A DNA stretch of 64,000 nt from Castellaniella sp036379515 (GTDB lineage: Bacteria; Pseudomonadota; Gammaproteobacteria; Burkholderiales; Burkholderiaceae_B): positions 1-64,000 of the forward strand of contig NZ_DASVGN010000014.1 in the NCBI RefSeq assembly GCF_036379515.1. The letters run 5' to 3'. Below the pieces are notes generated by a model. It was not told the origin of the DNA, ran no database searches, and saw only the letters and a list, made by a program, of their open reading frames with translations. Both the position numbers and the translations under genes were made by a program. This document shows positions 17,532 through 25,934 of the stretch, in pieces (within the stretch, counting starts at the first letter, position 1; each line of letters starts with the position of its first letter).

Positions 17532-17849
17532 ATGCCCGATACAGTCTTGGATCCATCTGTCTTGCGCGCGGCTGCGGCCGATGTCGCAAGCAAGCTCAAG
17601 GTATTGGCAAACCCTGAACGCCTGCTGCTGCTGTGCCAGCTCTCGCAGGGCGAACGCTGTGTGAGCGAGCTGGAAGAAGCGCTGGACATCCGTCAGCCGA
17701 CGCTGTCCCAGCAGTTGGGGGTCCTGCGCACCGAAGGCGTCGTGAATGCACGGCGTGCGGGCAAATACATCTACTACAGCGTGGCAGATGAGAACCTGCT
17801 GCGCATCCTGGCGCTGCTCTACGAGCTCTACTGTCCCAAGGAGGACTGA
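17532..17849 (+). CDS. ArsR-family persulfide-sensing repressor (BigR/SqrR/YgaV-like)
   Basis: A 105-residue winged-helix repressor (KLKVLANPERLLLL, CVSELEEALDIRQPTLSQQL). ATG 17532 follows GGAGG at good spacing. Cys35 and Cys101 are separated by 66 residues, the same spacing as the redox pair in SqrR, BigR and HlyU, which form a polysulfide bridge in response to reactive sulfur. Next to sulfur-transport genes and a persulfide-dioxygenase remnant, a sulfide or persulfide sensor is well supported. The downstream YeeE gene starts on its last base. Confidence 0.85.
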   Translation: MPDTVLDPSVLRAAAADVASKLKVLANPERLLLLCQLSQGERCVSELEEALDIRQPTLSQQLGVLRTEGVVNARRAGKYIYYSVADENLLRILALLYELYCPKED

Positions 17850-18283
17850 TGATGATTGATTGGGCTGCGTTCACGCCGTGGTCGGCACTGGCCGGGGGCG
17901 TGCTGATTGGTTTGTCGGCGGCAGCGTATGTGCTGCTCAACGGCCGCATTGCGGGCGTGAGCGGCATCTTGGGCGGACTGCTGCGGCCACACCCTGCCGA
18001 TGCCGGGTGGCGCGTCGCATTTTTGATTGGACTGATCGTCACACCTGGCCTCTTCAGCTTGTTCGGGCATTGGCCTGCTGTGCCCATCGATACCGGGTAT
18101 GGCAGCCTCATTCTGGCCGGGCTGCTGGTGGGTATCGGCACGCGGTTGGGTTCGGGCTGTACATCCGGGCACGGCGTCTGCGGCCTGGCGCGCTTGTCAC
18201 CCCGCTCATTGGTGGCCACTGTGCTCTTCATGGCCGCCGGCTTTGCCACGGTCTTCGTGATTCGTCACCTGTTGGGTTTTTAG
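17849..18283 (+). CDS. YeeE/YedE family sulfur transport protein, first half (PmpA-like)
   Basis: A 144-residue membrane protein with about four hydrophobic segments and the conserved GTRLGSGCTSGHGVCGLARL motif, whose cysteines are characteristic of YeeE/YedE (DUF395) sulfur-compound transporters. It is the first of a pair of half-size proteins that together equal one YeeE. It directly follows the persulfide-sensing repressor, so it is probably induced by sulfide or thiosulfate. Start ATG 17849 overlaps the repressor stop. Confidence 0.88.
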   Translation: MMIDWAAFTPWSALAGGVLIGLSAAAYVLLNGRIAGVSGILGGLLRPHPADAGWRVAFLIGLIVTPGLFSLFGHWPAVPIDTGYGSLILAGLLVGIGTRLGSGCTSGHGVCGLARLSPRSLVATVLFMAAGFATVFVIRHLLGF

Positions 18284-18293
18284 GAGCATCAAC

Positions 18294-18770
18294 ATGGGTA
18301 TCGTCACTTCGTTGCTGGTGGGCGTGGCCTTTGGCGTCGGGCTCATTCTCTCGGGCATGGTGCTGCCCGCGAAGGTCCTGGGGTTTCTGGACATTACGGG
18401 TGCGTGGGATCCCTCCCTGGGGCTGGTCATGATAGGTGCGGTGCTCACGGGCATCGGAGCCTTCACAGTCGCGCGCCATCGCCAGCGCTCTCTCCTCGGG
18501 TTTGAGATGAAGCTGCCCACGGCCCACAACATCGACCGCAGGCTTGTGCTGGGCAGCCTGATCTTTGGCGTCGGCTGGGGGATTGCGGGCTTGTGCCCGG
18601 GACCTGCCATCGTGAACCTGGGTACGGGACAGGCCAAGGCCATCGTCTTCTTCGTTGCGCTGGTCGCGGGCATGGGTCTTTTCGAGTTCATCGAACGCCA
18701 CAAGCATCAGCGGTATTCCACAACAGCTCGCAACGACGACGCTCGCGACAATATACAAAATATTGCATAA
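18294..18770 (+). CDS. YeeE/YedE family sulfur transport protein, second half (PmpB/DUF6691-like)
   Basis: A 158-residue membrane protein, 10 bases downstream of the first half. It has hydrophobic segments GVAFGVGLILSGMVLPAKVL and GVGWGIAGLCPGPAIVNLG, where the CPGPA motif supplies the second conserved cysteine of the transporter. The C-terminal tail after residue 140 is polar. It probably forms a complex with the preceding protein for uptake of a sulfur compound. Confidence 0.87.
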   Translation: MGIVTSLLVGVAFGVGLILSGMVLPAKVLGFLDITGAWDPSLGLVMIGAVLTGIGAFTVARHRQRSLLGFEMKLPTAHNIDRRLVLGSLIFGVGWGIAGLCPGPAIVNLGTGQAKAIVFFVALVAGMGLFEFIERHKHQRYSTTARNDDARDNIQNIA

Positions 18771-18777
18771 GTCGCTT

Positions 18778-18909
18778 ATGCCCTCTTTTAAGGCCGTCGA
18801 GTTTCTGGGAAGCTCACTTGACGATCTTCGCGCCTTCCCTCTTTCCGTCAAGCGTGAGGCTGGCCACCAGATAGATTATCGAGATCTATTGCAGGAGCTA
18901 GACAAATGA
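18778..18909 (+). pseudogene. HigB/Gp49-like toxin with in-frame internal deletion
   Basis: A 43-residue frame joins the N terminus of a phage-derived Gp49-like/HigB toxin (MPSFKAVEFLGSSLDDLRAF, SVKREAGHQID) directly to its C terminus (YRDLLQELDK). The central RelE-fold part of about 65 residues is missing against the usual 105-115. The downstream antitoxin starts within its stop codon (ATGA) and is complete. The toxin should be inactive, leaving an antitoxin without a partner. Confidence 0.7.
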
Positions 18910-19187
18910 ACAGCCAACGATTTGCCAACGTTTGGGATGCCATCGAGGACACCTCAGAAGAAGCGGAAAACATGAAGCTTCGCTCTGCCCTCATGACAAC
19001 CCTGGAGCAGCACATAACTCGCGTCAAGATGAGCCAAGCCGAAGCCGCCAAGCTTTTTGGCGTGACCCAGCCCCGTGTCTCTGATCTGATGCGCGGGAAA
19101 ATCAACGTGTTTGGTCTCGATGCGCTAGTGAATGTGGCCACCGCCGCGGGGCTGCACATCGAGATGCGTGTGCTCGAGCCTATCTGA
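18906..19187 (+). CDS. XRE-family antitoxin (HigA-like)
   Basis: A 93-residue helix-turn-helix protein: SQAEAAKLFGVTQPRVSDLM is the DNA-binding motif, followed by RGKINVFGLDALVNVATAAG, typical of antitoxins paired with Gp49-like toxins. Normally it neutralises the toxin and represses the operon. Overlaps the truncated toxin by 4 bases. Confidence 0.85.
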   Translation: MNSQRFANVWDAIEDTSEEAENMKLRSALMTTLEQHITRVKMSQAEAAKLFGVTQPRVSDLMRGKINVFGLDALVNVATAAGLHIEMRVLEPI

Positions 19188-19264
19188 CGGATCTAACGTT
19201 TACCCACATTGGAATCATGAACGGGAAAAGGTTCACCTTCGGCCAGAAGCAGTCACCTGACTAG

Positions 19265-19411
19265 AATGCTCGAATTGGCGACAATCTGACCATTGGAGCT
19301 AACGTTAAGCATGAAGAGACGGATCGCGACGATTTCGATGGTGAGACAGTTGAATCGATTGTCAAGGCTTTTGAAGATCTGGATCAACTCAATCTCCGAA
19401 ATGGAAAGTAA
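19265..19411 (+). other. Coding fragment without a start codon, upstream of the ApeA-like gene
   Basis: A 48-codon open frame bounded by TAG and TAA reads NARIGDNLTIGANVKHEETD, then DDFDGETVESIVKAFEDLDQ and LNLRNGK. There is no in-frame ATG, GTG or TTG near the beginning. The acidic, helical composition looks like real coding sequence, either the tail of a lost gene or a small partner translated from a non-standard start. The rest of 19188-19440 shows nothing else. Confidence 0.3.
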
Positions 19412-19440
19412 CCCCGTGTGAGCCTCAGTGAGAACACGAC

Positions 19441-21141
19441 ATGCCCAGGAATGGCCACAATCCGGAACGGAAGCAGTTCGACGTCGAACTACGTCACGAT
19501 CAACTCGGGCGACTAGGCTCCGGGGTTCTACATTTCGGAGGTAATCAATGGGCCTGTGTCAATCTCTCGATCTCCGACAATGCTCCGGAATTACGCACGG
19601 ACGATGCGAAATTTGATCTTGTTAAGGCTGTAACAGACGAAGGAACCACATTTTGTCTCTGCGACTGCAAGGCTAACGGCATTGCCCTTTATGCAGATTA
19701 TGTGATCGATGGTGACTTGAGCAACACCGAGTTCGACTCAATCTCTGTGCGGTACAGCGAGATATCGGAATGGTTTCTCCACTGGAGGACGGTTGACGGC
19801 TCAGTTGGTGAAGCGCTCACTTGGAAATGGATTCCGAAGGATATCAGCGTCACCGTCAAAACGGACGAAGGGCACTTCGACTTACGAAGTGAGTATCGTG
19901 CCTCTCGTAGTCAACTGGGTGAGGATCTCGTCTTGCACGAGCATGTGGAATTCGTATTTTCGGCGAAGACCAGTCAGTTCAGTCTCGCAGATGTGAAAGC
20001 AAAGACACACGAGCTCTCGTGTCTGCTTTCCATTTTGCTGGCCTATCCGGCAACCATCGTAAGTGTCGTGGTCTCACAGGGATCTGATCGCTTCCATCGA
20101 GTCCATTTCCCTACGTTCGAGCGATGCGAACGGAACAAAGATGACAATAGCTTCTGGATCCAATGCTTTATTCAGCAGCCTGCTCTGGATGGACGGTGGC
20201 AGTCGATCTTCGACCACTACTATCAATCCAAATACAGAAAGGTATGTTGGGTACGTTTGGCGGGCATGCAGCGATACGACGGATTCTGGGAATACAAAAC
20301 GTTGGGGTATCTCAGTCTCTTGGATAGCTACCTGGCCATTCGGTTTGGTAGAGGGAAATCGTCTGAATCCCAGCCACCTTCTTCGAAGAAGGTAAAAAAA
20401 TTCTGCCTGAATCTCGCGAACCAGCTACCAGCCATGTCTGCTCAGCAAAGGGAGAAGATTGTTGAGATTGCCTGCAGAGCATTTGCGTCAAATAGTTCCA
20501 ATTTTGAAAGCAGGTATCGACTGGCGATTGCAGCTACGGATGCTGATATTAAGAAAATAATCAATCTGTCAGAGGCCGAGTTCAAGCTGATCAGGTGCGT
20601 CCGTAACAGCGCGGCACATGGAAATGACCATGGTTTAGAGCAAGAACAGTTTCCTGTCGTGTTCCGTGCTGAGTCCAAGATTGTGCTGCTACTGACATAC
20701 TGGGCATTCTTGGACTTTGGGCTCACGACACATGATTTCACTGCATGCCTGAAAAGTACGCATAACAGGCTCGCGCTTACTGCCGTGATCGATCGCGTTC
20801 ATATGGCTCGTGTTACCGGGGCCGCCGAATTCTTTTCGGTGACGAGAGAGAAGCTTCAACTGCTTCGAAGCATCAAGGGTCTACGAATGTTTGGATGTTG
20901 CATCGAAAGTGAGAATGGTGACCTCGCTTTTTCCGAAGAGTTCACCAAGAGATATAGTGATTGGATGCACGATCCAACCAAGACGTCGGGAACACCCGAT
21001 CCTGAAGAAATCTTTGGCGTCGGTAAGAAGCAAGCCAGGTTCGTGGGGCAAGGTTACTTCGAGTGCGATGACGAGCGCCTTGCCGTTCAGCACATCTGGA
21101 TTATCAAGCAGACCTCTAATGTAAAGCAGAAGCGGCCATGA
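19441..21141 (+). CDS. ApeA-like HEPN-domain anti-phage protein
   Basis: A 566-residue protein with an N-terminal beta-rich region (residues about 10-220, ApeA N-terminal-domain-like) and a C-terminal helical HEPN domain holding the RNase motif R388-N-S-A-A-H393 (RxxxxH). ApeA proteins are single-gene abortive-infection systems in which the HEPN nuclease degrades RNA after phage infection. GC is visibly lower than in the flanking genes and an IS3 remnant follows, which points to acquisition by transfer. Family assignment is from domain layout and motif; the N-terminal match is from memory. Confidence 0.7.
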   Translation: MPRNGHNPERKQFDVELRHDQLGRLGSGVLHFGGNQWACVNLSISDNAPELRTDDAKFDLVKAVTDEGTTFCLCDCKANGIALYADYVIDGDLSNTEFDSISVRYSEISEWFLHWRTVDGSVGEALTWKWIPKDISVTVKTDEGHFDLRSEYRASRSQLGEDLVLHEHVEFVFSAKTSQFSLADVKAKTHELSCLLSILLAYPATIVSVVVSQGSDRFHRVHFPTFERCERNKDDNSFWIQCFIQQPALDGRWQSIFDHYYQSKYRKVCWVRLAGMQRYDGFWEYKTLGYLSLLDSYLAIRFGRGKSSESQPPSSKKVKKFCLNLANQLPAMSAQQREKIVEIACRAFASNSSNFESRYRLAIAATDADIKKIINLSEAEFKLIRCVRNSAAHGNDHGLEQEQFPVVFRAESKIVLLLTYWAFLDFGLTTHDFTACLKSTHNRLALTAVIDRVHMARVTGAAEFFSVTREKLQLLRSIKGLRMFGCCIESENGDLAFSEEFTKRYSDWMHDPTKTSGTPDPEEIFGVGKKQARFVGQGYFECDDERLAVQHIWIIKQTSNVKQKRP

Positions 21142-21342
21142 GTGGTCATCCATCGATGCCTCAAAAGAGAAGTCCCTACGCTGACAGTCAACGCTATACA
21201 GAGTGACTCGCCTGAGGCTCCGACGCGAACGAGATGCACTCTTTTGCGATGATAGCGGCCCTCACGACCCACCACCATTCCAACCAGGCCGACGACCCCT
21301 CAGCCGAGTCAGCAGATCGCGCACCATGAGCATCCAAAAAAA

Positions 21343-21480
21343 CCGCTGATCGATGCCTATATTCATCGACACAACGAGCGCCGGATAAAGGTCTCACTGG
21401 CCAGTTGCTGTCCCATCGAGTATCGTCACGCACTAGGCCTGCTGTCTACGTACACCGTCCAAGAAAAGATCCACACCCCA
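21343..21480 (+). mobile_element. IS3-family transposase OrfB C-terminal remnant
   Basis: The plus strand reads LIDAYIHRHNERRIKVSLAS and then CCPIEYRHALGLL, the conserved end of IS3/IS150-group OrfB (normally YxNxxRxxxxLxxLSPxEYR). No upstream DDE core is present. It occupies the gene-poor gap 21142-21497 between the ApeA-like gene and the YffB-like gene; the first 200 bases of that gap show nothing recognisable. Confidence 0.65.
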
Positions 21481-21497
21481 AAAATGAGCAATCCGAC

Positions 21498-21848
21498 ATG
21501 ACGGTTACCATCTACGGAATCAAGAACTGCGACACGATGAAGAAGGCTTTCACTTGGCTTGGTGTGCATGGCATTGATTTCACATTCCACGATTATCGCG
21601 TCGCGGGCATCACCCGCGCCGAAGTCGCGGCGTGGGTTGCCGAAGCGGGGCTCGACAAGATACTGAACAAGGCGAGCAAGACGTTCCGTGCCCTGCCCGA
21701 AGCGGCACGAGACGGTCTGGATGAAGTCAGAGCGATTGACCTGATGGTCGCAGAGCCAACGATGATCAAGCGCCCGGTGCTGACGATGCCGCACGGCATT
21801 GAAGTTGGTTTCAAGCCTGAGCGCTACGCAACGATTTTCGGGTTTTGA
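21498..21848 (+). CDS. ArsC/Spx-family protein (YffB-like)
   Basis: A 116-residue thioredoxin-fold protein beginning MTVTIYGIKNCDTMKKAFTW. The NCDTMKKA segment holds the single Cys of the YffB-type active site; RAEVAAWVAEAG, KASKTFRAL and IKRPVL with a C-terminal VGFKPERY complete the family. ATG 21498 is used, because the longer frame runs through IS3 remnant sequence. Likely a glutathione-dependent thiol reductase; exact substrate unknown. Confidence 0.88.
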   Translation: MTVTIYGIKNCDTMKKAFTWLGVHGIDFTFHDYRVAGITRAEVAAWVAEAGLDKILNKASKTFRALPEAARDGLDEVRAIDLMVAEPTMIKRPVLTMPHGIEVGFKPERYATIFGF

Positions 21849-21916
21849 GCGCGGTAGCGAACTATTTTGGCCACTTCGTCGGGGCGGCTGTCGCAGCGAG
21901 CCGCTAGCTACCGCGC
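21849..21916. repeat. Nested inverted repeat after yffB-like gene
   Basis: GCGCGGTAGC (21849-21858) and GCTACCGCGC (21907-21916) are perfect complements, 48 bases apart. Within lies a second inverted pair GCGGCT / AGCCGC. The whole could fold into a long branched hairpin. No T tract, so its role (RNA structure, cruciform or recombination site) is open. Confidence 0.4.
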
Positions 21917-22040
21917 ATAAACAGGATCAGTCCCTTCAGGGTCGGAAACGGACAATCGTAAATTGCGGCTTCCAACCCAACGCGGTCGCCCGCTTGCAAG
22001 CCATACGAAATATCTGCCTGAATAGTAATCTACCAGTACC

Positions 22041-23105
22041 ATGTCGATTCGCTCCGCTACGCCTGCTCTTGCTGCAGCGCTCCTATTCGGTGCCAGCACC
22101 CCACTGGCAAAGTTGCTGATCGGCAATGTCACTCCTGTGCTGTTGGCAGGCCTGCTCTATCTAGGTAGTGGCATCGGCTTGGCTATCCTGCTCGCATTGC
22201 GCCACCTGATACGTGACAAGAGCGTTTATCCCTCGAAAGTTCTACATATCCCACCTGCAGAACTGCCCTGGCTCCTTGGCGCTATCTTGTTTGGGGGCGT
22301 ATTCGGTCCGGCACTGCTAATACTTGGTCTGGTGCAGACTAGTGCCGCATCGGCATCACTACTGCTCAACGTCGAAGGCGTAATGACGGCTGTAATCGCC
22401 TGGGTAATATTCAAAGAAAATGCTGATTACCGAATAGTCCTGGGTATGGCGGCCATCGTCATCGGCGGTGTCTTGCTGTCGTGGGAGCCGGGTGGAAAAA
22501 CCTTCTCGGCAGGGTCGCTGCTCATCGTAGGGGCATGCCTGTGCTGGGCGATAGACAACAATCTAACCCGCAAGGTCTCGACAAATGACGCCATGCTGGT
22601 CTCCTGCCTAAAGGGTTTGTTGGCAGGAGCCAGCAACACAGCCTTGGCATTTATCACCGGGGCATCGTTGCCTTCGCTGGCCGCCTTAGGCTCCAGTCTG
22701 GTGATAGGGCTCTTCGGCTACGGCCTGAGTTTGACGCTTTTCGTGGTAGCGCTGCGGACACTTGGCACGGCACGGACCGGCGCCTATTTTTCGGTGGCCC
22801 CGTTGTTTGGTGTGATTATCTCCCTGGTGTTGTGGCCGGATATGCCTGGCATATTGTTTTGGGTGGCAGCAGCGCTGATGGCCCTCGGTGTTTGGCTACA
22901 TGTCCAAGAACGCCATGAGCATGAGCATACGCATGAGCCGCTGGAGCATAGCCACATGCATAGGCACGATGCGCATCATCAGCACGAACACACATTTGCC
23001 TGGGACGGCAAGGAGCCCCATTCCCATCCTCACCATCATGACGCATTGACTCACACACACCCGCACTACCCGGACATCCATCACCAACATTCGCACAATC
23101 ACTGA
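22041..23105 (+). CDS. EamA/DMT-family transporter with histidine-rich C-terminal tail
   Basis: A 354-residue inner-membrane protein. Residues 1-290 hold ten hydrophobic segments with the duplicated EamA pattern (PALAAALLFGASTPLAKLLI and a second copy near residue 150). Residues about 293-354 are a cytosolic tail very rich in His with Glu and Asp, including HEHEHTHEPLEHSHMH and HPHHHDALTHTHPHYPDIHH. Such tails bind Zn, Ni or Co, so a metal-related export role is plausible, although DMT proteins usually carry metabolites. Standing alone on the plus strand. Confidence 0.88.
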   Translation: MSIRSATPALAAALLFGASTPLAKLLIGNVTPVLLAGLLYLGSGIGLAILLALRHLIRDKSVYPSKVLHIPPAELPWLLGAILFGGVFGPALLILGLVQTSAASASLLLNVEGVMTAVIAWVIFKENADYRIVLGMAAIVIGGVLLSWEPGGKTFSAGSLLIVGACLCWAIDNNLTRKVSTNDAMLVSCLKGLLAGASNTALAFITGASLPSLAALGSSLVIGLFGYGLSLTLFVVALRTLGTARTGAYFSVAPLFGVIISLVLWPDMPGILFWVAAALMALGVWLHVQERHEHEHTHEPLEHSHMHRHDAHHQHEHTFAWDGKEPHSHPHHHDALTHTHPHYPDIHHQHSHNH

Positions 23106-23260
23106 GGCGCAGCGGTGGTAGCATTTTCTGCAGAGGAAATCGACGCGACCCGAACCCAGTTCGATGAGTGCGGTACGCACGTCCAGGACGAAGTCATCAA
23201 ACGTCGCGGATCGGCTGACGCCCAGCCTCATTGATTCGGTCAACTTGGGAGTGAATCGTC

Positions 23261-24307
23261 ATGAAGTACAAGAGACTGGGCCGCACGGGCCTGTACGTAT
23301 CGGAGCTCTGCTTCGGCACCATGACACTGGGCAAGGCAGACGCGGGCATGTGGGCGTCGATCGGCGCGGTCGGCCAGGAGGATGCAACCCGGCTGATCGC
23401 CCGTGCGCTTGCCGCAGGGATCAACTTCATCGACACCGCCGACGTTTACTCCCTCGGGCAATCCGAGCGTGTGGTCGGGCAGGCACTGAAGGACCTCGGC
23501 GTGCCGCGCAATGAGATCGTGCTGGCCACGAAAGCAGCGAGCGTGATGGGCACAAAGCCGAACGACCAGGGCGCGTCGCGCGGCCATATCATGGATTCCG
23601 TTCAGCGAAGTCTGGAGCGGCTCCAGGTCGACCACATCGACCTCTATCAGATTCATGCCAACGACCCCATCACGCCGATCGAAGAAACCCTGCGGGCCCT
23701 GGACGATCTCGTGCGGCAAGGGCTTGTGCGCTACGTGGGCGTCTCGAACTGGCGAGCCGGCAAGATCGGCAAAGCGCTCGGGCTGAGCGAGGCGTTGCAC
23801 GCCGCCCGCTTCGAGACGCTGCAAGCCTACTATTCAATCGCAGGGCGCGATGTGGAACGCGAATTGGTGCCGCTTGTCACCGAAGAGCAGATGGGGTTGC
23901 TCGTTTGGTCTCCCCTCGCGGGCGGCCTGCTCTCAGGCAAGTACGGTCCGGGCGCAACCACTGAAGAAGGTGCGCGGCGCACCAAATTCGACTTTCCGCC
24001 TGTCGATCTCGATCGGGCCTGGGCGTGCGTGGCAGCCATGCGGACCATTGCCGCCAAGCGTGGCGTGTCCGTTGCGCGGATTGCGCTCGCCTGGCTGCTC
24101 TCCAGGCCGCACGTCACGAGCGTCATTCTGGGCGCCAAGCGGCTCGATCAGCTTGACGACAATCTCGGCGCAGCTGACATTGTCCTTGATGCAGACGAGC
24201 TGGACCGCCTGGATGCCGTCAGTGCGCTTCCTCCTTACTACCCTGGCTGGATGGTCGAGCGCCAGGGCGCAAGCCGGATCCCCGCGCCTTTCAAGCCAGC
24301 CAACTGA
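23261..24307 (+). CDS. Aldo/keto reductase
   Basis: A 348-residue aldo/keto reductase starting MKYKRLGRTGLYVSELCFGT. FIDTADVYSLGQSE contains the catalytic Asp and Tyr, VLATKAASVMG the Lys, and HIDLYQIHANDP the His. The C-terminal cofactor segment is TSVILGAKRLDQLDDNLGA. Cytoplasmic NADPH-dependent carbonyl reductase; substrate unknown. The preceding 155 bases (23106-23260) hold no recognised element. Confidence 0.92.
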   Translation: MKYKRLGRTGLYVSELCFGTMTLGKADAGMWASIGAVGQEDATRLIARALAAGINFIDTADVYSLGQSERVVGQALKDLGVPRNEIVLATKAASVMGTKPNDQGASRGHIMDSVQRSLERLQVDHIDLYQIHANDPITPIEETLRALDDLVRQGLVRYVGVSNWRAGKIGKALGLSEALHAARFETLQAYYSIAGRDVERELVPLVTEEQMGLLVWSPLAGGLLSGKYGPGATTEEGARRTKFDFPPVDLDRAWACVAAMRTIAAKRGVSVARIALAWLLSRPHVTSVILGAKRLDQLDDNLGAADIVLDADELDRLDAVSALPPYYPGWMVERQGASRIPAPFKPAN

Positions 24308-24381
24308 CACCAGGCTATCTGAACGGACAAACCGACAAGTCACCAAGGTGCGCCTGGGCTGAGCTTGCAACGCATCCACCA

Positions 24382-25677
24382 CTATGAAGGCTGATCTCTG
24401 CTGACTGCATCGTCTACGACGCGACGATTCTTCTGCGCGTAAAGCCTGGAGTCTGCCGCTTCCAGCAGTGGCCTGGCCTGGTCGCCATCTTCAGGCATGG
24501 TGGACACACCGATGGTGATCTTGGGATAGATCGCCTCTCGAGCAGCTGCTTCGCCCACAACCGCACCAATCCGGCGAGCAATTTCCAGTGCCTTGGCGTG
24601 GTCGGTCAGCGGCAGGACCGCAATGAATTCATCGCCACCGTGACGCCCCAGGTGATCCGTTTCACGCAATACGCCTCGCACAGTTTCGGCAACCCACATC
24701 AAGGCACGATCTCCCGTGCTGTGACCATAGTGGTCATTGATGAACTTGAAGCGATCCAGATCCATCGCGAGGATGCTCAATGGCTGACCGCGCAATCGAT
24801 GCTGCTTCAGCTCAGCGTCCAGCCGGGAGAGGATGCCCCGACGATTGAGCAGCCCGGTGAGCGGATCGTTGGCCGCTTCGGTCTCGAGGTGGGCCTGGGT
24901 GGTCTCCCAATTGGCCGTCATCCGGTTGAAGCAATCGGCCAGAACAGCCAATTCGTCTCGCCCACTGATATCGACCCGAACCCCCGTCTGGCCGTCATCA
25001 ACCCGGCGAGCAGCACGCGTCAACGCCTGCAATGGCCGCAGCAAGGAGCGCAGGAAGACCATGGCCAGCAACGCGGCCACCGTCAACGTCAGCACCCAGC
25101 TCCACATCAACCAGTGCAGCTGGCTCTTGCGCTGTGACGCCGCATTGTCGTACCGCGCCCTGAGCGCATTGGACAGCGCCACACGCGCATCTGAAATATC
25201 CTGAGCCGCCTGCTCCAGTTCCGCGCGCGTGTGAAGAGCCGTTGCAGCGTCGGACGCCTGCTGGTCGTGCACCTGCTGAACCAGGCGACGAACAGCCGGC
25301 CGTGCCTGCATCCAGGACTGTCGTGCGTCTTCGAGGGCGCCTTTGGGTACGTCTGCGCTGTCTAGACCCACACTGATGCCGGAGAAACTCTTGTCGATGT
25401 TCTGTGTGAGCCCGGCAAAGCCCGGCACCGAGTCATTGGACTCGGCCAGCAGCTCATCGACCAATGCCTGCTGGAGATAATATTCGAGCGTAGTGAGCGG
25501 AATCAGCCCATGGATGGATTCTTCGACAGAATCGCGAAAGGCCATCTCCTGCTCGTTCAACACCACCATGCTCACTGCGCTGAGCACGGCCAGCGGCAGT
25601 AACAGCACAGCGATGACTGCCATCGTCCGTTGCCGTACCGAAAGCCTGCGCAACAGCATTTCGAGGCTCTGCCCCAT
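24382..25677 (-). CDS. Membrane-bound GGDEF diguanylate cyclase with HAMP domain
   Basis: A 431-residue protein starting at ATG 25677 behind GGGGAGA. TM1 (about residues 17-40) and TM2 (about 185-207) flank a periplasmic four-helix sensor segment. A HAMP linker follows, then a GGDEF domain with RNDPLTGLLNRRG-like start (ANDPLTGLLNRRGIL) and the active-site GGDEF motif in GRHGGDEFIAV. It should make cyclic di-GMP in response to a periplasmic signal. A classical RxxD inhibitory site is not evident five residues before GGDEF. The longer frame from 25740 is less likely. Confidence 0.9.
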   Translation of the reverse strand: MGQSLEMLLRRLSVRQRTMAVIAVLLLPLAVLSAVSMVVLNEQEMAFRDSVEESIHGLIPLTTLEYYLQQALVDELLAESNDSVPGFAGLTQNIDKSFSGISVGLDSADVPKGALEDARQSWMQARPAVRRLVQQVHDQQASDAATALHTRAELEQAAQDISDARVALSNALRARYDNAASQRKSQLHWLMWSWVLTLTVAALLAMVFLRSLLRPLQALTRAARRVDDGQTGVRVDISGRDELAVLADCFNRMTANWETTQAHLETEAANDPLTGLLNRRGILSRLDAELKQHRLRGQPLSILAMDLDRFKFINDHYGHSTGDRALMWVAETVRGVLRETDHLGRHGGDEFIAVLPLTDHAKALEIARRIGAVVGEAAAREAIYPKITIGVSTMPEDGDQARPLLEAADSRLYAQKNRRVVDDAVSRDQPS

Positions 25678-25934
25678 CAAGTCTCCCCTGGATCTGGTTT
25701 CAGGCTGAACGAGCCGCCGCAACAATACTATCAATTTCAACCGTGAACCGAAGATCGGTCAAGATTCCCCCGGCAGAGTTGCGGAACCGGCGTGCCCGCT
25801 TCGGCTTGCTTGGGGATCAGCATGGTCCTGAGCGGCCTCGTCCGGCGGGCCGCCGCCACACACGTTCATTGATTTTGTGCAGCTGCGCTTCGAGCCTGTA
25901 GCACCATGGGGGGCTGGGCAGTAAAATCCGCGTT

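Noticed and set aside
21849..21916. Integron attC site
   Set aside because: The inverted repeat lacks the GTTRRRY/RYYYAAC core sites, and there is no integrase or cassette array.
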